Shown piece by piece: positions 56,273 to 64,000 of a stretch of 64,000 nucleotides of DNA. The notes under the pieces were generated by a model. The model searched no databases. It had not been told where the DNA came from and worked only from the letters and a program-made list of their open reading frames with translations. A program made the position numbers and the translations under genes. Where the stretch lies: the NCBI GenBank assembly GCA_016699675.1, contig CP064985.1, positions 3,906,001-3,970,000 of the forward strand, given 5' to 3'. Position 1 is the first letter of the stretch. Every line of letters starts with the position of its first letter. This stretch comes from Austwickia sp. Lineage in GTDB: Bacteria > Actinomycetota > Actinomycetes > Actinomycetales > Dermatophilaceae.

Positions 56273-57504
56273 GACCCGGCTCCCGTCTGGCGCCGCACCT
56301 CGCGCTTGGCCAGCGAGGACTTGTGCACCTCATCCGGTCCGTCGGCGATGCGCAGGCTGCGCACCCCGGCGTACGCCTCCGCGAGCCCCGGATCCTGACT
56401 CAGCCCACCCGCGCCGTACGTCTGGATCGCCTTGTCGAGAATCCACTCCACCGTCGAGGGCACCGCGATCTTGATGGCCTGGATCTCGGCGTGCGCGGCG
56501 CGGTTGCCCTGGGTGTCCATGAGCCACGCCGTCTTGAGCACGAGCAGCCGGGCCTGCTCCAGGCGCACCCGCGACTGGGCGATCCAGTCCTGCACCATCC
56601 CCTGAGCGGCGAGCGGCTTGCCGAACGCGACCCGCTCGGCGGCCCGCCGGCACATCGCCGCCAGCGCCATCTCGCCGAGCCCGATCGCCCGCATGCAGTG
56701 GTGGATCCGGCCGGGGCCGAGGCGGGCCTGCGCGATCGCGAAGCCCTCCCCCTCGCCGCCGATGATGTTCTCGGCGGGCACCTCGACGTCGGTGAACCGC
56801 AGCTCGGCGTGCCCGCCGTGCTCGTGGTCGTCGAAGCCGAGGACCATGAGCGGCCGGACGATCTCCAGCCCGGGAGTGTCCCGCGGCACGAGGATCATGC
56901 TCTGCTGGCGGTGCCGGTCGGCGTCCGGGTCGGTCTTGCCCATGACGATGAAGATCGAGCAGTCCGGGTTCATGGCCCCGGTGATCCACCACTTGCGGCC
57001 GTTGATCACGTACCGGTCACCGCGCCGCTCGATGCGGGTCTGCACGTTGGTCGCGTCGCTGCTCGCGACGTCCGGCTCGGTCATCGCGAACGCCGAGCGG
57101 ATCTCACCGGACAGCAGCGGCGTCAGCCAGCGCTCCTGCTGGGCGGGGCTGCCGTACTCGTTGAGGACCTCCATGTTGCCCGTGTCGGGCGCCGCGCAGT
57201 TCATGGCGGGCGGAGCGATCGCGATGGCGTGCCCCGACATCTCGGCCAGCGGCGCGTACTGCAGGTTCGTCAGGCCGCCGCCGTGCTCACCGGGCAGGAA
57301 CAGGTTCCACAGCCCCTGCCGCTTCGCCTCGGCCTGCAGCTCCCGCATCACCGGGGTCCGCGACCAGGCCCACCGCTCCCCCGCCGCGTCGAGCTCGGCC
57401 AGCTGCGCCGGGAAGGTCTCCCGCGCCGGGTCGACGTGCTCGGCCATGAAGGCCCCCAGCCGATCCCGCAACTCCTCGGTCTGGGCGTCGAACGCGAACT
57501 CCAT
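56269..57504 (-). CDS. Acyl-CoA dehydrogenase, ACAD10/ACAD11 type
   Basis: 411 residues. GLWNLFLPGEHGGGLTN, CAAPDTGNMEVL, FAMTEPDVASSDATN, YVINGRKWWITG, MGKTDPDADRHRQQSMILVP and RLGPGRIHHCMR match the C-terminal dehydrogenase part of animal ACAD11 closely as I recall that sequence. It should act on CoA esters bound for 4-hydroxyacid or related catabolism. ATG 57504 shares one base with the stop of the kinase-like gene (TGATG), with AAGGAG just upstream; a GTG at 57507 is less likely. Confidence 0.92.
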   Translation of the reverse strand: MEFAFDAQTEELRDRLGAFMAEHVDPARETFPAQLAELDAAGERWAWSRTPVMRELQAEAKRQGLWNLFLPGEHGGGLTNLQYAPLAEMSGHAIAIAPPAMNCAAPDTGNMEVLNEYGSPAQQERWLTPLLSGEIRSAFAMTEPDVASSDATNVQTRIERRGDRYVINGRKWWITGAMNPDCSIFIVMGKTDPDADRHRQQSMILVPRDTPGLEIVRPLMVLGFDDHEHGGHAELRFTDVEVPAENIIGGEGEGFAIAQARLGPGRIHHCMRAIGLGEMALAAMCRRAAERVAFGKPLAAQGMVQDWIAQSRVRLEQARLLVLKTAWLMDTQGNRAAHAEIQAIKIAVPSTVEWILDKAIQTYGAGGLSQDPGLAEAYAGVRSLRIADGPDEVHKSSLAKREVRRQTGAGS

Positions 57505-58604
57505 CACCGCTCCTTCAGCGCGGTCAGGCCACCCGCCAGCAGCGGCTCGACGTATTCACCGATCGTCGCGAAGCCCGCCCCGACCGTCTGACCCTTGGTG
57601 TGCCGGTAGTGAATGCCCTCGAGGATGACCGCGAGCTTGTAGTAGCCCAGCGCGACGTACCAGCTCAGCCGCGACAGGTCGCGCCCGCTCGCGGCGACGT
57701 ACGCGCCGAGCTGCTCCGGCATCGTGGGGTAGCCGTCGGCGCGCGAGACGTCCAGCACGAGCCCCCCGCCGCCGCCCCGGAGGAGCGTGGCCAGCTCGTT
57801 GTAGACGACGAGCAAGCCCACATCCGTGAGCGGGTCGCCGAGCGTCGCCATCTCCCAGTCGAGCACCGCGGTCACCGTGTCGGTGGCATCGCCAGAGGGA
57901 TCGACATGGGAATCCACGAGCAGGTTGTCGAGCCGGTAGTCGCCGTGCACGATGGCGCCGGCCTGCCCGCTCGGGATGTCCTGGGACAGCCGCGCGTGCA
58001 GCTCGTCGGCCCCGGCCAGGTCGCGGCTGCGGGACCGCTCCAGCTGCTGGCCCCAGCGGCGGACCTGCCGCTCGCAGAAGCCGTCCGGGTGGCCGAAGTC
58101 CGCCAACCCCACCGCCGCCGGGTCCACCGCGTGCAGCAGGCCGAGAATGTCGAGCAGGCGCATCCCGATCGCGCGGGTCCGGTCCGGTCCCAGCGGGGAC
58201 AGTTCGGCGGCACTGCGGTACGGCGTGCCGGCCGCGCGCTCCATCAGGTAGAACGGGGCGCCCAGCACCGCATCGTCTTCGACGAGCAGGTACGTCGTGG
58301 GCACGGGCACCGCGGTGTCGGCCAGCGCGGACATGACCCGGTATTCGCGCCCCATGTCGTGCGCCGTGGCCAGGACATGCCCGAGCGGCGGGCGCCGCAG
58401 CACCAGCGACCGCTCCGAACCCTCGTGCGCGCCGGTGACGACGTACGTCAGGTTGGACTTCCCCCCCGCGATGAGGCTGGCGGTCAGCTCGCCGGGCAGC
58501 ACGTCCGGGGCGTGCTCGTCGAGATGCCGGCGCAGCGCCGCGAGGTCGAGGCCGGGCAGGTCGCCGCGCGAGCCGTCGGTGTGCCCCGTCGCGTCGCGCG
58601 TCAT
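57504..58604 (-). CDS. Phosphotransferase (APH fold), ACAD10/11 N-terminal type
   Basis: 366 residues of the aminoglycoside-phosphotransferase/choline-kinase fold. GGKSNLTYVV is the nucleotide loop, VLRRPPLGHVL carries the conserved Lys/Arg region, IVHGDYRLDNLLV is the catalytic loop (Brenner motif), and VLDWEMATLGDPLTDVG binds Mg2+. Lone proteins like this correspond to the kinase half of ACAD10/ACAD11, which phosphorylates 4-hydroxyacyl-CoA. It overlaps both neighbours by single bases (TGATG), giving tight coupling. Antibiotic modification is unlikely. Confidence 0.9.
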   Translation of the reverse strand: MTRDATGHTDGSRGDLPGLDLAALRRHLDEHAPDVLPGELTASLIAGGKSNLTYVVTGAHEGSERSLVLRRPPLGHVLATAHDMGREYRVMSALADTAVPVPTTYLLVEDDAVLGAPFYLMERAAGTPYRSAAELSPLGPDRTRAIGMRLLDILGLLHAVDPAAVGLADFGHPDGFCERQVRRWGQQLERSRSRDLAGADELHARLSQDIPSGQAGAIVHGDYRLDNLLVDSHVDPSGDATDTVTAVLDWEMATLGDPLTDVGLLVVYNELATLLRGGGGGLVLDVSRADGYPTMPEQLGAYVAASGRDLSRLSWYVALGYYKLAVILEGIHYRHTKGQTVGAGFATIGEYVEPLLAGGLTALKER

Positions 58605-59356
58605 CACTCGCCGCCGCGCAGCGTGAGACCGCCGTCGATGACGAGGGTCTGGCCGGTAATCCAGGCCGACTCCTCGGCCAGCAGGAACGCGACGGCCCCG
58701 CTCACGTCCTGCGGCTCGCCGAGGCGGCGCAGCGGGTACGCCGCGCTGACGGCCTCCTCGCGCCCGGCGTACAGGGCCTTCGCGAAGTCGGTCTTCACCA
58801 CCCCCGGGGCCACGGCGTTCACCCGCACCCGCGGGGCGAACTCCAGCGCGAACTCCTCGGTGAGGTGCACGACGGCGGCCTTGCTGGCGCCGTACATCGC
58901 GATGCCCGGCGCCGGCCGCACCGCACCCAGCGAGGCGATGTTGACGATCGTGCCGCCGTGCTCCGCCATCCACGCCGACCACGCCGCCTGGGTCCAGCCG
59001 AGGGTCCCCAGGACGTTGACCTCGAGAAGCTTGCGGGCCGGCGCGTGGTCGAGGGTGGCGAGGGGTCCGTACGCCGGGTTGATGCCGGCGTTGTTGACGA
59101 GATGGTCCAGGCGACCCCAGCGGGCGAGCACCTGGGCGACGGTGTCGGCCTGGTGGGCCGGGTCGTCGGCGCGGCCCGCGACGCCGAAGGCCACGTCCGG
59201 GCCGCCTAGCTCGGCCACCGCGGCGTCGAGGGTCTCCTGACCGCGGGCCGTAAGGGCGACGCGGGCGCCCTCGGCGACCAGGCGCCGGGCGATGTCGAGC
59301 CCGATGCCCCGGCTGGCGCCGGTGACGAGGGCCACGTGGTCGGTGAAACGCTGCAT
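58604..59356 (-). CDS. Short-chain dehydrogenase/reductase
   Basis: 250 residues. The NAD(P) loop reads VTGASRGIGLDIA, followed by LVNNAGIN, the Ser before YGASKAAVVHL (YxxxK) and NAVAPGVVKTDFAK. A classical SDR with a C-terminal ITGQTLVIDGGL. It may oxidise or reduce hydroxyacyl-CoA intermediates. AAGGA precedes the ATG. It is the first gene of the SDR-kinase-dehydrogenase-ligase operon. Confidence 0.92.
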   Translation of the reverse strand: MQRFTDHVALVTGASRGIGLDIARRLVAEGARVALTARGQETLDAAVAELGGPDVAFGVAGRADDPAHQADTVAQVLARWGRLDHLVNNAGINPAYGPLATLDHAPARKLLEVNVLGTLGWTQAAWSAWMAEHGGTIVNIASLGAVRPAPGIAMYGASKAAVVHLTEEFALEFAPRVRVNAVAPGVVKTDFAKALYAGREEAVSAAYPLRRLGEPQDVSGAVAFLLAEESAWITGQTLVIDGGLTLRGGE

Positions 59357-59390
59357 GGCTGTCCTTCTGACCGAGGAATTAGGAAGAGAC

Positions 59391-59407
59391 CAGTTAGTAA
59401 CTTACTG
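59391..59407. promoter_or_regulatory. Imperfect palindrome upstream of the SDR operon
   Basis: CAGTTAGTAACTTACTG reads nearly the same on both strands (14 of 17 positions). It lies 35 bases before the SDR start in AT-rich sequence. It resembles part of the site next to the tetR gene (GGTAACTAAGC), so the same TetR protein may bind both. Inference only. Confidence 0.35.
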
Positions 59408-59414
59408 CGGTAAA

Positions 59415-59447
59415 GACGGGCGGGTCCGACTTAGGGACCCGCCCGTC
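59415..59447 (-). terminator. Terminator after the 59471-60616 acyl-CoA dehydrogenase
   Basis: A perfect 13-bp stem (59415-59427 with 59435-59447), loop GACTTAG, lies 24 bases after the stop. It is followed on the minus strand by TTTAC. It separates this gene from the SDR operon. Confidence 0.75.
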
Positions 59448-59470
59448 ACTGAGCTCGAACTAGCGGTTCG

Positions 59471-60616
59471 TCACAGGCCCAAGTCGCGGCCGATGAGCTC
59501 CTTCATGATCTCGTTCGTGCCCGCCCAGATCTTGTGCACGCGGGCGTCCCGCCAGGCGCGGGCCACGCGGTACTCGTTCATGAAGCCGTAGCCACCATGC
59601 AGCTGCACGCACTCATCGAGGACCTCGCTCTGCATCTGCGCGGCCCACCACTTCGCCTTCGCGGCATCCACGGCGGTGAGCTTGCCCTCGACGTGCGCGG
59701 CGATGCAGTCGTCGACGTACGCCTCGGCCACCTCGACCTTCGTGACCATCTCGGCGATCTTGAACTTGTTGTGCTGGAACATGCCGATCGGCTGGCCGAA
59801 GGCCTTGCGGTCCTTGCAGTACTGGATGGTCTCGGCCAGGATCTGCTTGGCGTTGGAGACGTTCGCGATCGCGTTGCCGATCCGCTCCTGCGGCAGGTGC
59901 TGCATCATCGCAATGAAGCCCATGCCCTCCTGACCGAGCAGGTTCGCCGCGGGCACGCGGACGTTCTCGAAGAACAGCTCCGAGGTGTCCGACTCCACCT
60001 GGCCCACCTTGTCGAGCGGCTGGCCCTTCGTGAAGCCCGGCATGTCCTTCTCCAGCACGAGCAGCGAGATGCCGCGCGCGCCCTTGCTCGGGTCGGTGCG
60101 CACGGCCACGACCGCGAGATCGCACTGGTGCCCGTTGGTGATGAAGGTCTTGGAGCCGTTGACGATCCAGTCGTCGCCGTCCTTGACCGCCGTGGTCTTG
60201 AGGTTGGCCAGGTCGGAGCCGCCGGACGGCTCGGTCATCCCGATCGCGAGAATCAGCTCACCCGCGGCCACCCCGGGCAGCCAGCGCTGCTTCTGCTCGT
60301 CGGTGCCCATGTGCACGATGTACGGCGCGGTGATGTCCGCGTGGATCCCGAAGCAGGACGCCGCCGCCGCCGTGAACTTGCCCATCTCCTCGGCGAAGAC
60401 CGAGTTGAAGCGGTAGTCCTCGACGCCCGCACCGCCGTACTCCTCCGGAATGGCGAGCCCGAAGAATCCCTGCTTGCCGGCCTCCAGCCAGATGTCCCGC
60501 GCGATGACGTGGTCCTTGATCATCTGCTCGGCGCGGGGCTTGAGCGTGCGGTCGACGAACTCGCGCACGGAGTTGCGGAAGTCCTCGTGCTCCTCGCTGT
60601 ACAGGTTGCGGGGCAT
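59471..60616 (-). CDS. Acyl-CoA dehydrogenase
   Basis: 381 residues, the standard short/long-chain length. GMTEPSGGSDLANLKTTA, WIVNGSKTFITNG, QLHGGYGFMNEYRVARAWRD and IWAGTNEIMKELIGRDLG are conserved, the last around the FAD and acyl-CoA site. It oxidises saturated acyl-CoA and passes electrons to EtfAB. GAAGGAG precedes the ATG. It is divergent from a TetR regulator, with a palindromic operator between them. Confidence 0.94.
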   Translation of the reverse strand: MPRNLYSEEHEDFRNSVREFVDRTLKPRAEQMIKDHVIARDIWLEAGKQGFFGLAIPEEYGGAGVEDYRFNSVFAEEMGKFTAAAASCFGIHADITAPYIVHMGTDEQKQRWLPGVAAGELILAIGMTEPSGGSDLANLKTTAVKDGDDWIVNGSKTFITNGHQCDLAVVAVRTDPSKGARGISLLVLEKDMPGFTKGQPLDKVGQVESDTSELFFENVRVPAANLLGQEGMGFIAMMQHLPQERIGNAIANVSNAKQILAETIQYCKDRKAFGQPIGMFQHNKFKIAEMVTKVEVAEAYVDDCIAAHVEGKLTAVDAAKAKWWAAQMQSEVLDECVQLHGGYGFMNEYRVARAWRDARVHKIWAGTNEIMKELIGRDLGL

Positions 60617-60711
60617 GCCTGCTCCTTCTCAGTCGGTCCGGCTCAGTTGGTCCGGGGGCGCCGATCTGTGCGCTCCGTCGGGTGCCTCGAATACCGGCTA
60701 GTCTACGGTAA

Positions 60712-60727
60712 CTAAGCGCTTGCTTAG
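60712..60727. promoter_or_regulatory. TetR-type operator between acyl-CoA dehydrogenase and tetR
   Basis: CTAAGC-GCTT-GCTTAG has perfect 6-bp arms and sits in the 197-base divergent region, near candidate -10 elements such as TAGACT on the minus strand. The position fits autoregulation by the TetR protein encoded at 60814. Confidence 0.55.
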
Positions 60728-60813
60728 CTTGTCTCTGGAAGCATACTGACGGGTGGGTGACGCTTCGTCAACGGGAGCGTCCACGGGGCAGAGCCACGGC
60801 AACAGGAGGAACG

Positions 60814-61431
60814 ATGGCGCAGGATCAGAGCCCGGGCCCGGCCGCCTCCGCGCTCAGCCCCACGGGGGACGCGGGCCGCGATCGGCTGCTGACCGCCGCC
60901 GTCGCCGCGTTCGGGGAGAAGGGCTTTCACGCCACGACCACCCGCGACATCGCGCGCGCGGCCAACCTCAGTCCCGCCGCGGTCTACGTGCACCACCAGT
61001 CGAAGGAGGACCTGCTCTACCTCATCTCGATGGCAGGCCACCGCGAGCTGTACGGCGCCCTGCAGGCGGCGGTCGCCGGGGCGGAGCACCCCCGCGATCA
61101 GCTGGCCGCCGTGGTGCGGGCCTTCGTCGGCGAGCACGCGCGGCGGCGGGACATCGCCCGGGTCGTCAACGACGAGCTGGACGCCCTGTCCCCCGAGCAC
61201 CGCCGGGATGTCGATGCGCTCCGGCAGGCGATGGATCAGTTGGTGCGGGATCTCATCGCGGCGGGCGTCGCGGCCGGGGAGTTCCGGGTCGACGACGTCC
61301 ACCTGACCGGGCGCGCGGTGCTTTCCCTGGGGATGGACGTGGCGCACTGGTATCGACCGAAGGGCCGCTGGTCCGTTGACCATGTCGCGGACACCTACAG
61401 CGACCTCGCGCTGCGGATGGTGGGCGCCTGA
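60814..61431 (+). CDS. TetR-family transcriptional regulator
   Basis: 205 residues. After a 20-residue leader, the helix-turn-helix reads TTRDIARAANLSPAAVYVHH followed by QSKEDLLYLI, the classic TetR N-terminus. The C-terminal half would bind a ligand, probably an acyl-CoA given its neighbours. The ATG at 60814 has AGGAGGA seven bases upstream and is preferred to an earlier in-frame ATG (60757). It likely represses the divergent dehydrogenase and itself. Confidence 0.9.
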   Translation: MAQDQSPGPAASALSPTGDAGRDRLLTAAVAAFGEKGFHATTTRDIARAANLSPAAVYVHHQSKEDLLYLISMAGHRELYGALQAAVAGAEHPRDQLAAVVRAFVGEHARRRDIARVVNDELDALSPEHRRDVDALRQAMDQLVRDLIAAGVAAGEFRVDDVHLTGRAVLSLGMDVAHWYRPKGRWSVDHVADTYSDLALRMVGA

Positions 61432-61610
61432 GGCAGTCACCCGGCCGCACCGGCCGGATGAGCCGTCGCGTGCCTCGCCGTGCCGACGGGGCCGAACCCC
61501 TCCCCATCCGGGCCGCCAACACTTAACAGATTGGTGCAACTATCGCGCGTTCACCCTGGTGCCGATCCGAACGGTAGCCGCCTGCCCCACCACCGACGGA
61601 ACGAGGCCAC

Positions 61611-62438
61611 GTGAACGACTTCCTCAAGACATTCTTCGGCCTGCGGGTCATCGCCGACGTGTTGCCCTTGCTCCTGACCGAAGGCGTCAAGAACACGCTG
61701 CTGATCGCCGTCCTGGCCATCATCTTCGGTCTGGTACTCGGTCTCGTCCTCGCCATGATGCTGCTGTCGCGGCACTGGCTCATCCGGCTTCCCGCGCGCA
61801 TCTACGTCGACATCTTTCGCGGGTTGCCGGCGATCGTCACGGTGAGCCTGGTCGGACTCGGTCTGCCCGCCGCGCACCTCAAGCCGTTCGGGTCCAGCCC
61901 AACCGGGTACGCCGTGCTCGCGGTGGGCCTGATCTCGGCGGCGTACTGCTCGGAGATCTTCCGGGCGGGGATCCAGGCCGTCCCCGAGGGCCAGATGCAG
62001 GCCGGCCGCTCGCTCGGAATGACCCACCTGCAGACCATGCGGAAGATCGTCGTTCCCCAGGGCATCCGCAACGTGCTCCCGGCGCTCACCAACCAGTTCA
62101 TCGTGGACATCAAGGAAAGCGCCCTGGTCTATCTGCTCGGGCTGACGGTCGGCCAGCGGGAGATCTACTTCATCGCCTTTGAACGCCAGTCAGATCTCTA
62201 CAACTCCTCGCCGCTGGTCGCCGCGGGCCTGTGCTACTTGATGCTCACCGTGCCCCTGACGTACTTCGTGAACTGGTGGGACCGGCGGCTGCGCAGCGGA
62301 CGGCGCCGTTCTCCCGCCAGGGCGCTCGATCCCGATCCGGGCGACCCCTCGAACCCGCCGATCGGCCCGACGGCCGGCGCCCCGGGGTCGACCCTGCCGG
62401 CTGTGCCCGCCCTCCAAACGAACGGAGCCGACGCATGA
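61611..62438 (+). CDS. Polar amino-acid ABC transporter permease (HisM/GlnP type)
   Basis: 275 residues with about five helices. DIFRGLPAIVTV, the EAA-type loop EIFRAGIQAVPEGQMQAGRSLG that contacts the ATPase, and VVPQGIRNVLPALTNQFI are typical of the His/Glu/Gln/Arg family. The last 55 residues form a Pro/Gly-rich cytoplasmic tail. GTG start. Its stop overlaps the ATP-binding gene by 4 bases. Confidence 0.92.
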   Translation: MNDFLKTFFGLRVIADVLPLLLTEGVKNTLLIAVLAIIFGLVLGLVLAMMLLSRHWLIRLPARIYVDIFRGLPAIVTVSLVGLGLPAAHLKPFGSSPTGYAVLAVGLISAAYCSEIFRAGIQAVPEGQMQAGRSLGMTHLQTMRKIVVPQGIRNVLPALTNQFIVDIKESALVYLLGLTVGQREIYFIAFERQSDLYNSSPLVAAGLCYLMLTVPLTYFVNWWDRRLRSGRRRSPARALDPDPGDPSNPPIGPTAGAPGSTLPAVPALQTNGADA

Positions 62439-63205
62439 CCGCCCCCACGCTTGACGCCACCAGCCCGGCCACCGGCAGCGCGTTCATCACGCTTCGCGGC
62501 ATTCGCAAGTCGTTCGGCACGGTCGAGGTGCTCAAGGGCATCGACCTGGACATCGCCGAGCGCGAAGTGGTCTGCATCATCGGACCGTCCGGCTCCGGGA
62601 AATCGACCCTGCTCAAGTGCATCAACCTCCTGCAGCCGCCGAGCTCAGGGACGATCGTCGTCGACGGCACGGTGCTGACCGATCCCGGCACGGATGTCGA
62701 TGCGGCCCGTGCCCGGATCGGCATGGTGTTCCAGCACTTCAACCTGTTCCCGCACCTGGACGTCACGGCCAACATCACGACGGCGCTCACCACGGTGCGT
62801 AAGATGCCCGCCGACGCGGCCCGCCGTGAGGCGAGCGATCAACTCGAGCGCCTCGGCCTGACGCACCTCGCCCACCAGCGTCCCGCCGACCTCTCCGGCG
62901 GCCAACAGCAGCGGGTCGCCATCGCGCGTGCGCTGGCCATGAAGCCCGAGGTCATGCTGTTCGACGAGGCGACCTCAGCACTGGATCCCGAGCTCGTCAA
63001 GGGTGTCCTGGACGTGATGCGGTCCCTCGCCGCGACCGGCATGACCATGGTCGTCGTCACTCACGAGATCGGTTTCACCCGCGAGGTCGCCGATCGCGTG
63101 ATCTTCATGGACGACGGCGTCATCGCCGAGCAGGGGCCGGCCCGCTCCGTCCTCGCCGCCCCGCAGTCCGACCGCCTGCAGCGGTTCCTCGCCCAGGTGC
63201 TCTGA
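62435..63205 (+). CDS. Polar amino-acid ABC transporter ATP-binding protein (GlnQ type)
   Basis: 256 residues. Walker A GPSGSGKSTLLKC, Q-loop region MVFQHFNLFPHLDVTANI, signature LSGGQQQRVAIARAL, Walker B VMLFDEATSALDPE and the switch His in VVVTHEIGF are all intact. It powers uptake with the permease before it. The ATG overlaps the permease stop. Confidence 0.95.
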   Translation: MTAPTLDATSPATGSAFITLRGIRKSFGTVEVLKGIDLDIAEREVVCIIGPSGSGKSTLLKCINLLQPPSSGTIVVDGTVLTDPGTDVDAARARIGMVFQHFNLFPHLDVTANITTALTTVRKMPADAARREASDQLERLGLTHLAHQRPADLSGGQQQRVAIARALAMKPEVMLFDEATSALDPELVKGVLDVMRSLAATGMTMVVVTHEIGFTREVADRVIFMDDGVIAEQGPARSVLAAPQSDRLQRFLAQVL

Positions 63206-63317
63206 CCCACCTCCGCCACCGCATACCGGTCCCGGGTCGACCCGTCGCCCGACCGCGAACGCACCCCTTCGTCCATCCGCCCGGCGCGTCCGCGCCCGCC
63301 ACAGAAACGAGCCCGTC

Positions 63318-64000
63318 ATGCCTGCTTCCAACCGCCTCAGCTGCGCAAGCCGCTCCGCCGGTTCCAGCCGCCCCGCCCGCAGGAGCCACCGCACCGGCCG
63401 CCGCGCCGTGGTGAGCGCGGCCACCGGCACCGTCCTCGCCCTGCTGGCCACCGGTGGGCTCAGTGCCTGCGGCTCCTCCGACTCGAACTCCGCGAGCCCG
63501 AGCAGCTCCGGCGGCGCCGCCTCGCCCGGGGCGGCCGGCGAGAACCCGTACCACCTGCTCACCCCAGGGGTCCTGTTGGCCTCGACGGGTTCGCAGCCGC
63601 CGTTCGTCGTCTCCAAGGGCTCCGAGTTCTCCGGCTACTCGTCGACATCACCAACGAGGTCGCCAAGCGTCTCGGCCTGAAGGTGACCTACAAGTCCACG
63701 ACGGTGACGGCAGGGCTGCAGAGCCTGTCCTCCGGGCAGCTCGACATGGTCGCCTCCGGGCTGGGCGTGACCACCGAGCGGCAGCAGGTGGTCTCCTTCG
63801 GCAAGGGCCTGTATTGGTCCACCACCGCGGTCGTCACCAAGAAGGGGGCCGGTTCGGCCGATCTCGGCGGCTACAGCGGGAAGAAGGTCGGCGTGGTCAC
63901 CGGCGCGGTCCAGGAGAAGTTCGTCACGGACAAGATGAAGGGCGCCGTGAAGACCAACTTCCAGGCCCTGGGGGCCGCCGTCAGTCAGCTCAACTCGGGC
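63318..64000 (+). pseudogene. Amino-acid ABC transporter substrate-binding lipoprotein, frameshifted and cut by the window end
   Basis: A signal peptide with a twin-Arg region and the lipobox GGLSAC is followed by a Ser/Gly linker and SQPPFVVSKGSEFSGY. There the frame breaks: after codon TAC (63636-63638) one base is missing. The next frame continues perfectly as VDITNEVAKRLGLKVTYKST, LSSGQLDMVASGLGVTTERQ and so on to the end of the window. The expected reading is SGY-L-VDIT, so a single C was lost. It is the binding partner for the permease and ATPase just upstream. A sequencing error is as likely as a true mutation. Confidence 0.8.

Noticed and set aside
57504..58604. Aminoglycoside resistance gene
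   Set aside because: The APH fold is present, but the gene is locked in an acyl-CoA operon and resembles the ACAD10/11 kinase branch.

Overview
This window comes from a high-GC actinobacterium. The evidence is the very GC-rich third codon positions, frequent GTG starts, RbpA and WhiA, the uvrC-rapZ-yvcK-whiA-gap-pgk-tpiA-secG block, the divergent ctaB / tkt-tal-zwf-opcA arrangement, and a mycothiol-dependent isomerase-family protein. A Micrococcales-type organism is plausible, but the genus cannot be fixed from the sequence. I saw no tRNA, rRNA or CRISPR array.

Layout. (1) 54-1682: a lipoprotein that joins a solute-binding-like domain to a von Willebrand A domain. (2) 1898-17236, minus strand: a lipid-type cluster transcribed etfB-etfA-etfD-acyl-CoA dehydrogenase-megasynthase. 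The last gene encodes a 3,119-residue PUFA-synthase-like enzyme (KS-AT-KS-5xACP-KR-DH). All five carrier domains have Thr where the phosphopantetheine-bearing Ser is expected. (3) 17531-26871: heme A biosynthesis (ctaA, ctaB) around an RCK-type ion channel, then the pentose-phosphate operon tkt-tal-zwf-opcA. (4) 26875-36266, minus strand: rbpA, secG, tpiA, pgk, gap, whiA, yvcK, rapZ, uvrC. (5) 36554-42181: a complete branched-chain amino-acid ABC transporter, livKHMGF. (6) 42323-47184: a Rieske protein, a DUF559/AbiEi-like gene, and an accessory patch. The patch holds a decayed IS21-family element with a 6-bp target duplication, inserted into one copy of a locally repeated hairpin sequence. 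(7) 47185-52994: uvrA, a maleylpyruvate-isomerase-family protein, a metallo-hydrolase and an EamA exporter. (8) 53205-61431: acyl-CoA metabolism. It contains an acetyl-CoA hydrolase/CoA-transferase, a translationally coupled SDR-kinase-dehydrogenase-ligase operon that looks like a split ACAD10/ACAD11 module, and another acyl-CoA dehydrogenase divergent from a TetR regulator. (9) 61611-64000: a polar amino-acid ABC transporter whose binding-protein gene carries a one-base frameshift and runs off the window.

How the genes work together. Electrons from acyl-CoA dehydrogenases (three genes here) can pass to EtfAB and on to the membrane Fe-S oxidoreductase EtfD, which feeds the quinone pool. CtaA and CtaB make heme A for the terminal oxidase. 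The glycolytic and pentose-phosphate genes are ordinary housekeeping. The unusual part is the megasynthase next to the electron-transfer genes: either a product made by the synthase is desaturated through the Etf route, or the genes are only neighbours.

Cautions. Two frameshifts (about 11509 and 63638) may be real or may be sequence errors. Nearly every large open frame on the opposite strand of these GC-rich genes is a shadow and was left out.
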